Below, piece by piece: positions 1 to 5,463 of a stretch of DNA of 5,463 bases. Source of the DNA: Bacteroidales bacterium (GTDB taxonomy: Bacteria > Bacteroidota > Bacteroidia > Bacteroidales > F082). Each line of letters opens with the position of its first letter. Position 1 is the first letter of the stretch. A model generated the notes under the pieces. It saw only the letters and a program-made list of their open reading frames with translations. It was not told where the DNA came from and made no database searches. The stretch spans positions 1-5,463 of the forward strand of contig CAAGMM010000110.1 in NCBI GenBank assembly GCA_900771045.1, in the 5' to 3' direction. The position numbers and the translations under genes were made by a program.

Positions 1-1
1 C

Positions 2-1507
2 TTAGACGACCTGAAGTCACTGCCGCAACTGACGGGGCAGCTGAAAAACATCGTCGTAGAAGGCAAAAACGAGGAAAACAGGAAACTCTGCGACTTATAT
101 TTCAAGCCCGACCTTGCCGGTTTCTCTATGCTCAGCTTCAACGAAGCGGCGATACACGCACTTGTGGAGGCAGGCTACGAAGAAGCGAAAAAGCACGACA
201 AGGAAATAGCCGAACTGAAAAAACTGTTAGCCTCCTACCCCGCCGACACGTCAAGACTGAAAGCCCCCAAAGCCGTCTTTTTCGACACCACGACAATACG
301 CATCAACTCAGTGACTATCAACGGAGCGACACAAAAGGAGAGCGACTTCCTCGTACGGAAATGCCGCATCAACAACCGCAAGGAAATCACCGGTGAGGAA
401 ATCACCGACGTCATCAGCATCATCAAAGGGACCGGCGCTTTCTCAAGCGTCACGTACAGACTCAGTAAAAACGACGGGAACTCGGGCTACGACCTCATTT
501 TCGACGTCAAGAAAGTCGAACCCTACACGGTAAGCCTCGGACTGAGGTACGACAGCGAAGAGAGCGCGGCCATACTCGTAGGCATCGGGGTCCGCAAACA
601 GAACCTCGCCGGCTTGAAACTGTCGGCCACGGCACGGCTCGCCTACAACCCGCGCATCAACGCCACACTGACATGGGCGGCACTGTCATTCGCAAACTTC
701 AACCTTTCCTACGACTTCCGTCAATCGACGTACGACGTTCACGATGAAGGCGTACGTCTCGAAAACAACGAATATAAGAATCACGTCTTCAGACTGAGTA
801 TGACCGAGTCGCACCTAAGGAATCTGTCAATGCGTGCCGGCATATACAAAGAAGTGTCTTCCATCAACGAATCACTGGTCACGGCTGTTTGCGGCTACTC
901 GAAACGCGGCAACACGGGCTTGTTCACAGGCCTCACCTTCGACACCCGTGACGATGCCTATCTCACAAAAAAAGGACTGTATCTGAATATCAACGGGAAA
1001 CTGTTTTTCAACGACGACAACGGGTACAACGCGTCCGACTTCGCTATGGACAAACACATCCTCGACATCAACGGCGAAGCCAAGGCCTTCATAACGCCTG
1101 CGCATAGCAGAGTCACACTGATGCCTTGGGTGATGTTTCGTTCAATATCGGGCGACTTCAGTATATTCGAATACAACTTCGTCGGCGGCGAGGTGAAGGG
1201 ACGATACGTCGAGCACCAACTGCCATTCGTCGGTGAACTGCGCTTCGGTGTCGATTACAACAACGTCGCGATAGCGAGAATGGACGTCAGAGTCAATGTT
1301 TACGGAAAGCATTATTTTACGGCGACGTACAACTACCTGCGCTCGACCGACAATATAGAGGACTTCTTCAGCGGCATCGAAGATTACCACGGAGGCGGCC
1401 TCAAATACACCTACAACAGCTTAATCGGCCCAGTTTCAGCCGACGTCCAATATTCTAATATGACTAAGAAAATAGGCTTCTACGTCAGCCTCGGATATGA
1501 TTTTTGA
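2..1507 (+). CDS. Patatin-like phospholipase with POTRA domain and C-terminal outer-membrane beta-barrel (5'-truncated by window edge)
   Basis: The reading frame is open from base 2 with no start codon needed, so the gene begins upstream; the ATG at 128 is internal. 501 residues are visible. Residues 36-62 (PDL, then GFSMLSFNEA and GYEEA) match the conserved end of the RssA-like patatin domain. A short charged helix follows (62-75). Residues 99-172 resemble a POTRA domain, with a T-I-R-I-N-S-V-T-I-N-G strand, ITGEEI, GTGAFSSVTYRL and a final GYDLIFDV strand. From about 175 to the end there are many alternating amphipathic strands, closing with GFYVSLGYDF; a terminal Phe is typical of BAM-inserted barrels. 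The catalytic Ser-Asp motifs (GxSxG, DGG) must lie upstream, so activity cannot be judged. Family knowledge: PlpD-type (type Vd-like) and Bacteroidota homologues place a patatin lipase in front of an Omp85-like barrel. The inferred location is the outer membrane, with phospholipid as likely substrate. It is the first visible gene of a probable three-gene operon, 34 bp before the next. Confidence 0.9.
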   Translation, partial: LDDLKSLPQLTGQLKNIVVEGKNEENRKLCDLYFKPDLAGFSMLSFNEAAIHALVEAGYEEAKKHDKEIAELKKLLASYPADTSRLKAPKAVFFDTTTIRINSVTINGATQKESDFLVRKCRINNRKEITGEEITDVISIIKGTGAFSSVTYRLSKNDGNSGYDLIFDVKKVEPYTVSLGLRYDSEESAAILVGIGVRKQNLAGLKLSATARLAYNPRINATLTWAALSFANFNLSYDFRQSTYDVHDEGVRLENNEYKNHVFRLSMTESHLRNLSMRAGIYKEVSSINESLVTAVCGYSKRGNTGLFTGLTFDTRDDAYLTKKGLYLNINGKLFFNDDNGYNASDFAMDKHILDINGEAKAFITPAHSRVTLMPWVMFRSISGDFSIFEYNFVGGEVKGRYVEHQLPFVGELRFGVDYNNVAIARMDVRVNVYGKHYFTATYNYLRSTDNIEDFFSGIEDYHGGGLKYTYNSLIGPVSADVQYSNMTKKIGFYVSLGYDF

Positions 1508-1541
1508 CACAAAACAGAGATAACGGAAACAGCAAAAAAAT

Positions 1542-2780
1542 ATGAAAAGGATTTTTTTACTCATCGTGATGACAAGCGTAATTGTGACGATTCACGCCCA
1601 AGAGCCTGTAAACGACACGATTAGAGTCACAGAAACGCGAAACGCCGAAACGACACGTCAGCAAGAAAAAAGTCCGCACTTCTTCGACAGGAAAATCTTC
1701 AAGAAAGGGACTCCGGAGTTCATCAAGAAGGTGAGGACCTGGTTCGACGTGTTCGCACTCGGTGACCAGGACACTAATTATGTGGCCCTGCCGGAGAAAC
1801 GCATAATCCTGAAGACGACGTTCTACGGACAAAACCTCGACGCAAAGGCGAGATTCTTTATCCCGAGTGAAAACGCTGATGTGACTACCTTGAGATATCC
1901 CACGAATCTTGACTATAACGTCAAGTCCGGCACGAACCTGCGTCTCGCACTCGGAGCCTCATACAGAGGACTCGGCGGCAGCCTCTCAATGGCACTGTCA
2001 AACAGATTCGCCTACAGTCTCGCGCTCAGCTCATTCGGAAGCACCGTGGGCGGCGAAATAACATATCAGACTTTCAAAAACGTCGATTCCGAAATCATCC
2101 CGTTGTATAACGGGAAAAAATACGGCAACAACATCGTCACGGAAAACGACGACGTGTTGGTCAAATACCTGAACCTGAACGGATATTACTGTTTCAACAA
2201 TAAAAAGTTCAACTACAGTGCGGCATATTCCGGAGCCGCCATCCAGAAAAAGAGCGTCGGCACGTTCCTCATAGGCGTGTCGTACTCATATTTGGAGATC
2301 GGCAGCGAGAACGGGCTGTTGAAATCGGTTTATGCGAACAAGGTGAACATCTATTCGCATCAGGCCTCGGTGGGATTCGGCTACGCCTACAACCTCGTCC
2401 TTCTGAAATCACACTTAGTGCTGCACGCGAGCGCGATGCCGCAACTGACTTGGAACATCAAAAACAGAATTTCGAAGTTGTCGGGCGACGACTTCAAGAA
2501 CATGTATTACGCCTATACCGGACAAGAAATGAGTGCGGAGGAACTACAGTACTATCAAGAGCATTGGATTGATCCGACAAATGCCAAAATCGACGACTAT
2601 AACGGGAAGCACGACTTCGCCCCCACCGGCGTCATAAGAGGTGCCGCGACATACACTACCGGCGACTTCATCTTCACACTCAAGGGCTATTATATGCTTT
2701 ACGCGACAAGCAACGACGACGATTTCGGAATGGCGTCAAACACGTACGGTTTCGACTTCATCCTCGGGTATAGATTATGA
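1542..2780 (+). CDS. DUF4421 family protein, predicted outer-membrane beta-barrel
   Basis: This 412-residue protein has a clear signal peptide: MKR, a hydrophobic core, then a predicted signal peptidase I site after IHA (about residue 19). A polar linker (20-60) precedes the DUF4421-like start, where an aromatic segment (WFDVFALGDQDTNYVALPEKR, about 67-87) carries the D-x-N-Y-V and P-E-K signature. The mid-region LNGYYCFNNKKFNYSAAYS (211-229) followed by QKKSVGTFLIGVSYSY (235-250) is the most diagnostic part of the family as I know it. The rest is alternating strands suited to a barrel. The end, FDFILGYRL, has barrel-like character but finishes in Leu rather than Phe or Tyr. The function of the family is unknown, and an outer-membrane location is inference. 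The start is supported by an A-rich leader (AGCAAAAAAAT) directly before the ATG, the usual Bacteroidota form without a Shine-Dalgarno. It sits between the patatin-barrel gene and the CNNM gene, probably in one transcript. Confidence 0.88.
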   Translation: MKRIFLLIVMTSVIVTIHAQEPVNDTIRVTETRNAETTRQQEKSPHFFDRKIFKKGTPEFIKKVRTWFDVFALGDQDTNYVALPEKRIILKTTFYGQNLDAKARFFIPSENADVTTLRYPTNLDYNVKSGTNLRLALGASYRGLGGSLSMALSNRFAYSLALSSFGSTVGGEITYQTFKNVDSEIIPLYNGKKYGNNIVTENDDVLVKYLNLNGYYCFNNKKFNYSAAYSGAAIQKKSVGTFLIGVSYSYLEIGSENGLLKSVYANKVNIYSHQASVGFGYAYNLVLLKSHLVLHASAMPQLTWNIKNRISKLSGDDFKNMYYAYTGQEMSAEELQYYQEHWIDPTNAKIDDYNGKHDFAPTGVIRGAATYTTGDFIFTLKGYYMLYATSNDDDFGMASNTYGFDFILGYRL

Positions 2781-2809
2781 TTTTTTCACTAATATTTTGA
2801 ATTAAACAA

Positions 2810-3862
2810 ATGCTTTTACTCTTAATTTTTCTTTTTGGCGCAATGTCGGTATCGTTCCTGTGTTCGGTGCTTGAAGCCGTCCTTATGTCAACGCCGGTGT
2901 CGTATCTCAATATGAAGGAAGAAGAAGGCAACGCCAAAGCCGTCAAATTCAAGAAATTCAAGACGAATATCGACAAACCCATCGCGGCGATACTGTCGCT
3001 CAACACCATAGCCAACACCGTCGGGGCGGCCGGCGTGGGACAACAGGCCAACATTATCTTCGGAAGCGCCTGGTTCGGTGTCGTCTCAGCCGTGACGACG
3101 CTTCTCATCCTCGTCTTTTCGGAAATAATACCGAAAACCATCGGCACATCGTATTGGAAGCGCCTCACGGGCTTCACCGCCGACGTGATAAGCGTCCTCA
3201 TCGTACTGATGTATCCTCTCGTGATGATGATACGTGGCATAAGCCGGCTCTTCACGCCGGATGAAGTCGAAAACACCGTGAGCCGCGAGGAAGTGTCGGC
3301 AATGGTCAACGTGGGCGAAGAAGAAGGCGTTTTCGAGAAGTCTGAAAACAAGATTATCCAGAACCTCATCAAACTCGACAACGTGAAGGCTTTCGATGCC
3401 ATGACACCGCGCGTCGTCGCGGCAATCGCACCGGAATCGATGAAACTCAAGGCCTTTTATCAGAACAAGAAGTTCCTTCACCACTCGCGCATCCCCGTTT
3501 ATTCCGACTCGCCGGAATTCATCACGGGCTATATTCTCCGAAGCGAGGCACTCGAACTCCTCGCCAACGACAAGTTCAACGTCACGCTCGGCGAGATAAA
3601 ACGCGACGTCGAATTATTCAACGAAGAATTATCGATAAGCGACATCTGGGAGAAACTTCTCGGACACAAGGAACAGATCGCCATTATCATCGACGAATAC
3701 GGCTGCTTCCAAGGCATCCTGACTTTGGAGGACATCATCGAGACCATACTCGGACTCGAGATCATCGACGAGAGCGACGAAATCGACGACATGCAGCAGT
3801 ACGCCAAGGAACGCTGGAAGCAGAGACAGAAGAAATACAAGGAAATCAACCTTCCCGACTAA
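2810..3862 (+). CDS. CNNM (DUF21) transmembrane protein with CBS pair, CorC/HlyC-like, short form
   Basis: This 350-residue inner-membrane protein has a DUF21/CNNM domain at about 1-150 with hydrophobic segments near 1-28, 57-83, 88-112 and 122-147. Conserved core motifs are present: S19-x-x-E22-A (SVLEAVLMS), N65-T-I-A-N69 and S104-E-I-I-P-K109-T-I-G. In CNNM/CorC structures these regions line the cation (Mg2+) site. A cytosolic CBS pair follows. CBS1 (about 190-250) holds A-M-T-P-R201 and R227-I-P-V-Y231. CBS2 (about 272-320) holds D295-E-Y-G and T305-L-E-D308-I-I-E, an intact nucleotide-binding-like motif; the equivalent CBS1 position reads LRSEAL. The protein ends at 350 with a charged tail (KERWKQRQKKYKEINLPD), so the CorC_HlyC domain found in about 430-residue members is absent; short forms are known in bacteria and archaea. 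The likely role is Mg2+ (possibly Na+-coupled) transport, although many family members are annotated only as hemolysin-like. It is the last gene of the plus-strand block, 29 bp after DUF4421. Its stop lies 2 bp before a large palindrome. Confidence 0.94.
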   Translation: MLLLLIFLFGAMSVSFLCSVLEAVLMSTPVSYLNMKEEEGNAKAVKFKKFKTNIDKPIAAILSLNTIANTVGAAGVGQQANIIFGSAWFGVVSAVTTLLILVFSEIIPKTIGTSYWKRLTGFTADVISVLIVLMYPLVMMIRGISRLFTPDEVENTVSREEVSAMVNVGEEEGVFEKSENKIIQNLIKLDNVKAFDAMTPRVVAAIAPESMKLKAFYQNKKFLHHSRIPVYSDSPEFITGYILRSEALELLANDKFNVTLGEIKRDVELFNEELSISDIWEKLLGHKEQIAIIIDEYGCFQGILTLEDIIETILGLEIIDESDEIDDMQQYAKERWKQRQKKYKEINLPD

Positions 3863-3864
3863 TC

Positions 3865-4054
3865 TCAGAAACTGTTTTGATTTCTTACAATGATAATTAT
3901 ATTGTATGTCATTTCGATGCGATTTGCATATCTTTCCGGCATCTTTTCCTCGTTTCACTCCTTGAATAGTCCACTATTCTTCGTCGCAAAACAAGAAAAA
4001 TCTGCTCGAAAATATAATGCAAATCCCTATCGAACAAATCAAAACAGCTTCTCA
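3865..4054. repeat. Large imperfect palindrome (about 190 bp) filling the convergent intergenic region
   Basis: The plus strand from 3865 to 3970 and the minus strand from 4054 to 3973 read nearly the same sequence. The outer arms 3865-3883 and 4036-4054 match at 17 of 19 positions, including a perfect 12-mer (CTGTTTTGATTT, 3872-3883 against 4047-4036). Next come TTCGAT (3913-3918 against 4034-4029), GATTTGCAT (3921-3929 against 4025-4017) and a collinear T-rich stretch with single-base gaps. The centre is the perfect pair GAATAGT-CC-ACTATTC (3964-3979). By hand I count about 61 identical positions in roughly 81 aligned columns. The left arm has about 28 extra nucleotides at 3884-3912. The palindrome starts 2 bp after the CNNM stop and its last three bases are the lutA-like stop codon. 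No run of T follows either foot, so it is not a standard intrinsic terminator. It may be a foldback/MITE-like element, a shared 3'-end structure or a structured RNA; which one is undecided. Confidence 0.9.
3886..3906. repeat. Small AT-rich inverted repeat within the extra segment of the left palindrome arm
   Basis: TACAAT (3886-3891) and ATTGTA (3901-3906) are perfect inverted copies separated by 9 bases. An alternative, slightly longer pairing is AATGATA against TGTCATT (about 3889-3895 with 3907-3913), containing one G-T pair. Both lie in the 28-nt stretch that has no counterpart in the opposite arm, so this segment could project as a side hairpin from the large palindrome. It is AT-rich and weak on its own. 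Confidence 0.5.
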
Positions 4055-4744
4055 ATCGAAAGAAGACAATACGTCGGCGATATGCGCGACGCGTACCGGG
4101 ACATCGTGCTTTTTTGCGAAGCCGTCGAGGTGCATGAGGCAGGAGATGTCGTTTGTCACGAAATATTCGGCACCTGATTCCGCGACATCGTTAAGCTTTC
4201 GTTCTGCCAAGGCCGCCGACACCGGTTCATGCTGTACGGAAAACATCCCCCCGAAGCCGCAACACAACTCCGGATGCTTAATCTCAACGAGTTCCAGCCC
4301 CTTCACCTTCGACAAAAGGGCGCGTCCCTCGTCTTTCAGCCCGAGTTCCCTAAGCGAAGAGCACGTGTCGTGGTACGCCACTTTGTGCGGAAACGAAGCC
4401 CCGAAATCAAGAAAGCCCTGCCTGACCAAAAACTCCGTCAATTCATAGACGTCGGGAACACGGCGTTTATGAAACAACTCACGGAAATGCGTCCTCAGAT
4501 AACCGATGCACGAAGCACTAACCCCAACGACAGGCCCGTCATCGGGGAAATCTTTCAGCAACTTCTCCCCCATCTCCACGGCCTTATCGACAAAACCCGC
4601 ATTGAACGCGACCTTGCCGCAACAGGTCTGATCGGGATTATAAAACACCTCCACACCGACTCGCTTCAAGATCCTCAAAACGTTTTTCGCCGTTTCGGGA
4701 TAAAACTGATCCATCACACAGGACACGAAAAGATTTATTTTCAT
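4052..4744 (-). CDS. lutA: LutA/YkgE-type (Fe-S)-binding oxidoreductase subunit with two CCG domains
   Basis: This 230-residue soluble protein has two cysteine-rich CCG (DUF224) repeats. Repeat 1 contains C9 (FVSCVMDQFYPE), C41-C42-G (QTCCGKVAFNAGF) and C79 (SASCIGYLR). Repeat 2 contains C128 (YHDTCSSLRELG), C161-C162-G-F-G-G (ELCCGFGGMFSV) and C202 (NDISCLMHLDG). All six characteristic positions are kept. The length and the ending (VRVAHIADVLSSFD) fit full-length LutA/YkgE, which are about 240 residues. In Bacillus, LutA works with LutB and LutC in L-lactate oxidation; the CCG module is shared with heterodisulfide reductase and glycolate oxidase GlcF subunits and binds Fe-S clusters. I chose the ATG at 4744. 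An in-frame ATG at 4795 would add 17 residues without family resemblance and lies upstream of the predicted promoter. The gene stands alone on its strand: no lutB or lutC is adjacent. The symbol is by family resemblance; a role with another 2-hydroxyacid or as an orphan subunit is possible. Confidence 0.92.
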   Translation of the reverse strand: MKINLFVSCVMDQFYPETAKNVLRILKRVGVEVFYNPDQTCCGKVAFNAGFVDKAVEMGEKLLKDFPDDGPVVGVSASCIGYLRTHFRELFHKRRVPDVYELTEFLVRQGFLDFGASFPHKVAYHDTCSSLRELGLKDEGRALLSKVKGLELVEIKHPELCCGFGGMFSVQHEPVSAALAERKLNDVAESGAEYFVTNDISCLMHLDGFAKKHDVPVRVAHIADVLSSFD

Positions 4745-4760
4745 TCGAAAGTGCTTTTGA

Positions 4761-4792
4761 TTTGCAAAGATAAATAACTTTTCGTAAATTCG
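4761..4792 (+). promoter_or_regulatory. Possible Bacteroidota-type promoter for the TPR gene
   Basis: TTTG (4761-4764) followed after 20 nt by TAAATTCG (4785-4792) fits the -33/-7 arrangement TTTG-N19-21-TAnnTTTG with one mismatch in the -7 element. Start of transcription would be near 4797, about 27 nt before the ATG at 4825. It overlaps the minus-strand promoter. A weaker alternative is TAACTTTT at 4775-4782, whose spacing to the nearest TTTG (4756-4759) is only 15 nt. Confidence 0.45.
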
Positions 4793-4796
4793 CACA
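4765..4796 (-). promoter_or_regulatory. Bacteroidota-type promoter for the lutA-like gene
   Basis: On the minus strand, TATCTTTG (4772-4765, followed by C) matches the Bacteroidota -7 consensus TAnnTTTG at every fixed position. TGTG (4796-4793), 20 nt upstream, is a 3-of-4 match to the -33 element TTTG. Transcription would begin near 4758-4760, leaving a leader of about 15 nt before the ATG at 4744. This excludes the ATG at 4795 as a start from this promoter. Confidence 0.65.
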
Positions 4797-4824
4797 TTTT
4801 ATAATCCAAATATTCGTAAAAATA

Positions 4825-5463
4825 ATGGAATACGACGACTTGATGGTTGATGACGAGGACATGATGGAACTCATCGAGAAATATGAGAGTGCAAAAAACG
4901 GTGGGCGACAGTATTATTTTGACAGTGACGACTTTAACGTCATCGTGGAATTTTATTTACAGCAAGACGACTGGGAGTTAGCTAAAGAAGCCGCCGAAGA
5001 CGCAAAAAAGATGCACCCTGATGACGACACCACGAAATTAGTGATGGCAAAAGTCCTCACATTCAGGCATGACAGCAAAAAGGCGCTTCAACTGTTAAAG
5101 GAAATCGGCCTCGATCAAACCGACCCCGACTTCCTCCTCACGCTCGCCGGATGCTACGCAGACCTCGCCAAACACAAAAAGGCCATCGAGACGTACAAAA
5201 AAGCCCTCGATTTCATAGAAGAATTCGACTCTTTCGACGTTTACAGCAATATGGCCTTTGAATACGAAGCCCTCGGCGACATCGAACACTCGCTTGAATA
5301 CATCAAGAAGTCACTCGGTAACGGACGCTTCGTCGAAGACAAATACCATGACATCAGGCTGTGCTACGTCCAACTCGACAAAAACGACGAATGCGTTGAG
5401 TTCTTCAAGAAAATCATCGACAAAAACCCATACGACAAAGAGGCCTGGCTGACTCTCGGCGAC
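4825..5463 (+). CDS. Acidic tetratricopeptide-repeat protein (3'-truncated by window edge)
   Basis: The frame is open from ATG 4825 to the last base (213 residues) with no stop, so the gene continues beyond the window. It is the first ATG after an in-frame TAA at 4771 and has an A-rich leader (GTAAAAATA), which supports this start. The N-terminus is strongly acidic (EYDDLMVDDEDMMELIEKYE, 2-21). Then Y30-Y-F-D-S-D-D-F leads into helical repeats of about 34 residues: roughly 37-68, 69-98, 102-135 (LLTLAGCYADLAKHKKAIETYKKAL), 139-171 (YSNMAFEYEALGDIEHSLEYI) and 174-208, ending with N-P-Y-D-K-E-A-W. These have the usual TPR small and aromatic positions (L-G-x-Y, A-x-x-x-Y-x-x-A-L). No signal peptide is visible, so it is probably cytoplasmic. 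It resembles a TPR protein conserved in Bacteroidales, whose role I do not know; TPR arrays generally bind partner proteins. It is divergent from the lutA-like gene, 80 bp apart. Confidence 0.93.
   Translation, partial: MEYDDLMVDDEDMMELIEKYESAKNGGRQYYFDSDDFNVIVEFYLQQDDWELAKEAAEDAKKMHPDDDTTKLVMAKVLTFRHDSKKALQLLKEIGLDQTDPDFLLTLAGCYADLAKHKKAIETYKKALDFIEEFDSFDVYSNMAFEYEALGDIEHSLEYIKKSLGNGRFVEDKYHDIRLCYVQLDKNDECVEFFKKIIDKNPYDKEAWLTLGD

Noticed and set aside
2793..2799. TATTTTG upstream of the CNNM gene as an internal promoter
   Set aside because: The spacing within the -7 element is wrong by one base, no TTTG lies at the expected distance, and the short gap favours cotranscription.
2758..3450. 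230-codon open frame on the minus strand opposite the CNNM gene
   Set aside because: It is Ser/Thr/Arg-rich antisense translation with no recognisable motif, fully covered by the well-supported CNNM gene. Long antisense frames arise easily from this genome's codon choice.
3929..3936. TATCTTTC as a plus-strand promoter for a small RNA in the convergent gap
   Set aside because: The last base of the -7 element and the -33 match are both poor (TATG). The sequence is already explained by the palindrome arm.
3964..3979. GAATAGT-CC-ACTATTC as an intrinsic terminator
   Set aside because: It is AT-rich, the loop is very tight, and no T-run follows on either strand. It is better read as the centre of the larger palindrome.
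3890..4177. 95-codon plus-strand open frame beginning in the convergent gap
   Set aside because: It is built from the AT-rich palindrome and then antisense of the lutA-like 3' end. Its composition reflects the palindrome, not a protein family.
4017..4448. 143-codon plus-strand open frame overlapping the palindrome and lutA-like gene
   Set aside because: It is antisense to conserved lutA-like coding sequence, Ser/Pro-rich, with no motif.
4229..4777. 182-codon plus-strand open frame across the lutA-like gene
   Set aside because: It is antisense to all the conserved CCG motifs, has no family resemblance, and runs into the divergent promoter region.
4745..4795. 17-residue N-terminal extension of the lutA-like protein from an ATG at 4795
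   Set aside because: It precedes the family start (MKINLFVSC) and lies across the predicted -33/-7 promoter, so it would not be in the transcript.
1..5463. CRISPR array, tRNA or rRNA genes, transposase or phage genes
   Set aside because: No regularly spaced repeats, no tRNA- or rRNA-like stretch and no transposase or phage motif was seen in any frame.

Overview
The window looks like chromosomal DNA of a Bacteroidota member, most likely Bacteroidales. The evidence is a DUF4421 protein (a family essentially restricted to this phylum), a patatin-POTRA-barrel lipase of the Bacteroidota type, a promoter with the TAnnTTTG -7 element, and A-rich leaders without Shine-Dalgarno sequences. I cannot name a genus.

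Layout. A plus-strand block covers bases 2 to 3862. It holds the 3' part of a patatin-like phospholipase fused to an outer-membrane barrel, then a DUF4421 predicted outer-membrane barrel protein, then a CNNM/CBS-pair (CorC/HlyC-like) inner-membrane protein. Gaps of 34 and 29 bp with no convincing internal promoter suggest one envelope-related operon whose promoter lies upstream of the window. A minus-strand gene (4052-4744) encodes a LutA/YkgE-type protein with two cysteine-rich CCG domains. It converges on the CNNM gene and diverges from an acidic TPR protein that starts at 4825 and runs off the right edge.

Intergenic regions. The 80-bp divergent region (4745-4824) carries two overlapping, face-to-face Bacteroidota-type promoters. 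The main surprise is in the 189-bp convergent region (3863-4051). It is almost exactly filled by one large imperfect palindrome (3865-4054) whose two arms align nearly collinearly, beginning two bases after the CNNM stop codon and ending on the lutA-like stop codon. One arm carries an extra 28-nt self-complementary segment. No protein gene explains it. A foldback/MITE-like element, a bidirectional 3'-end structure shared by the two genes, or a structured RNA are the candidates.

Function. Genes 1 to 3 are all predicted envelope proteins (two outer-membrane barrels and one inner-membrane transporter-like protein). The LutA-like gene points to lactate or related 2-hydroxyacid oxidation, but no lutB or lutC partner is next to it. 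The TPR protein is a probable scaffold of unknown partner.
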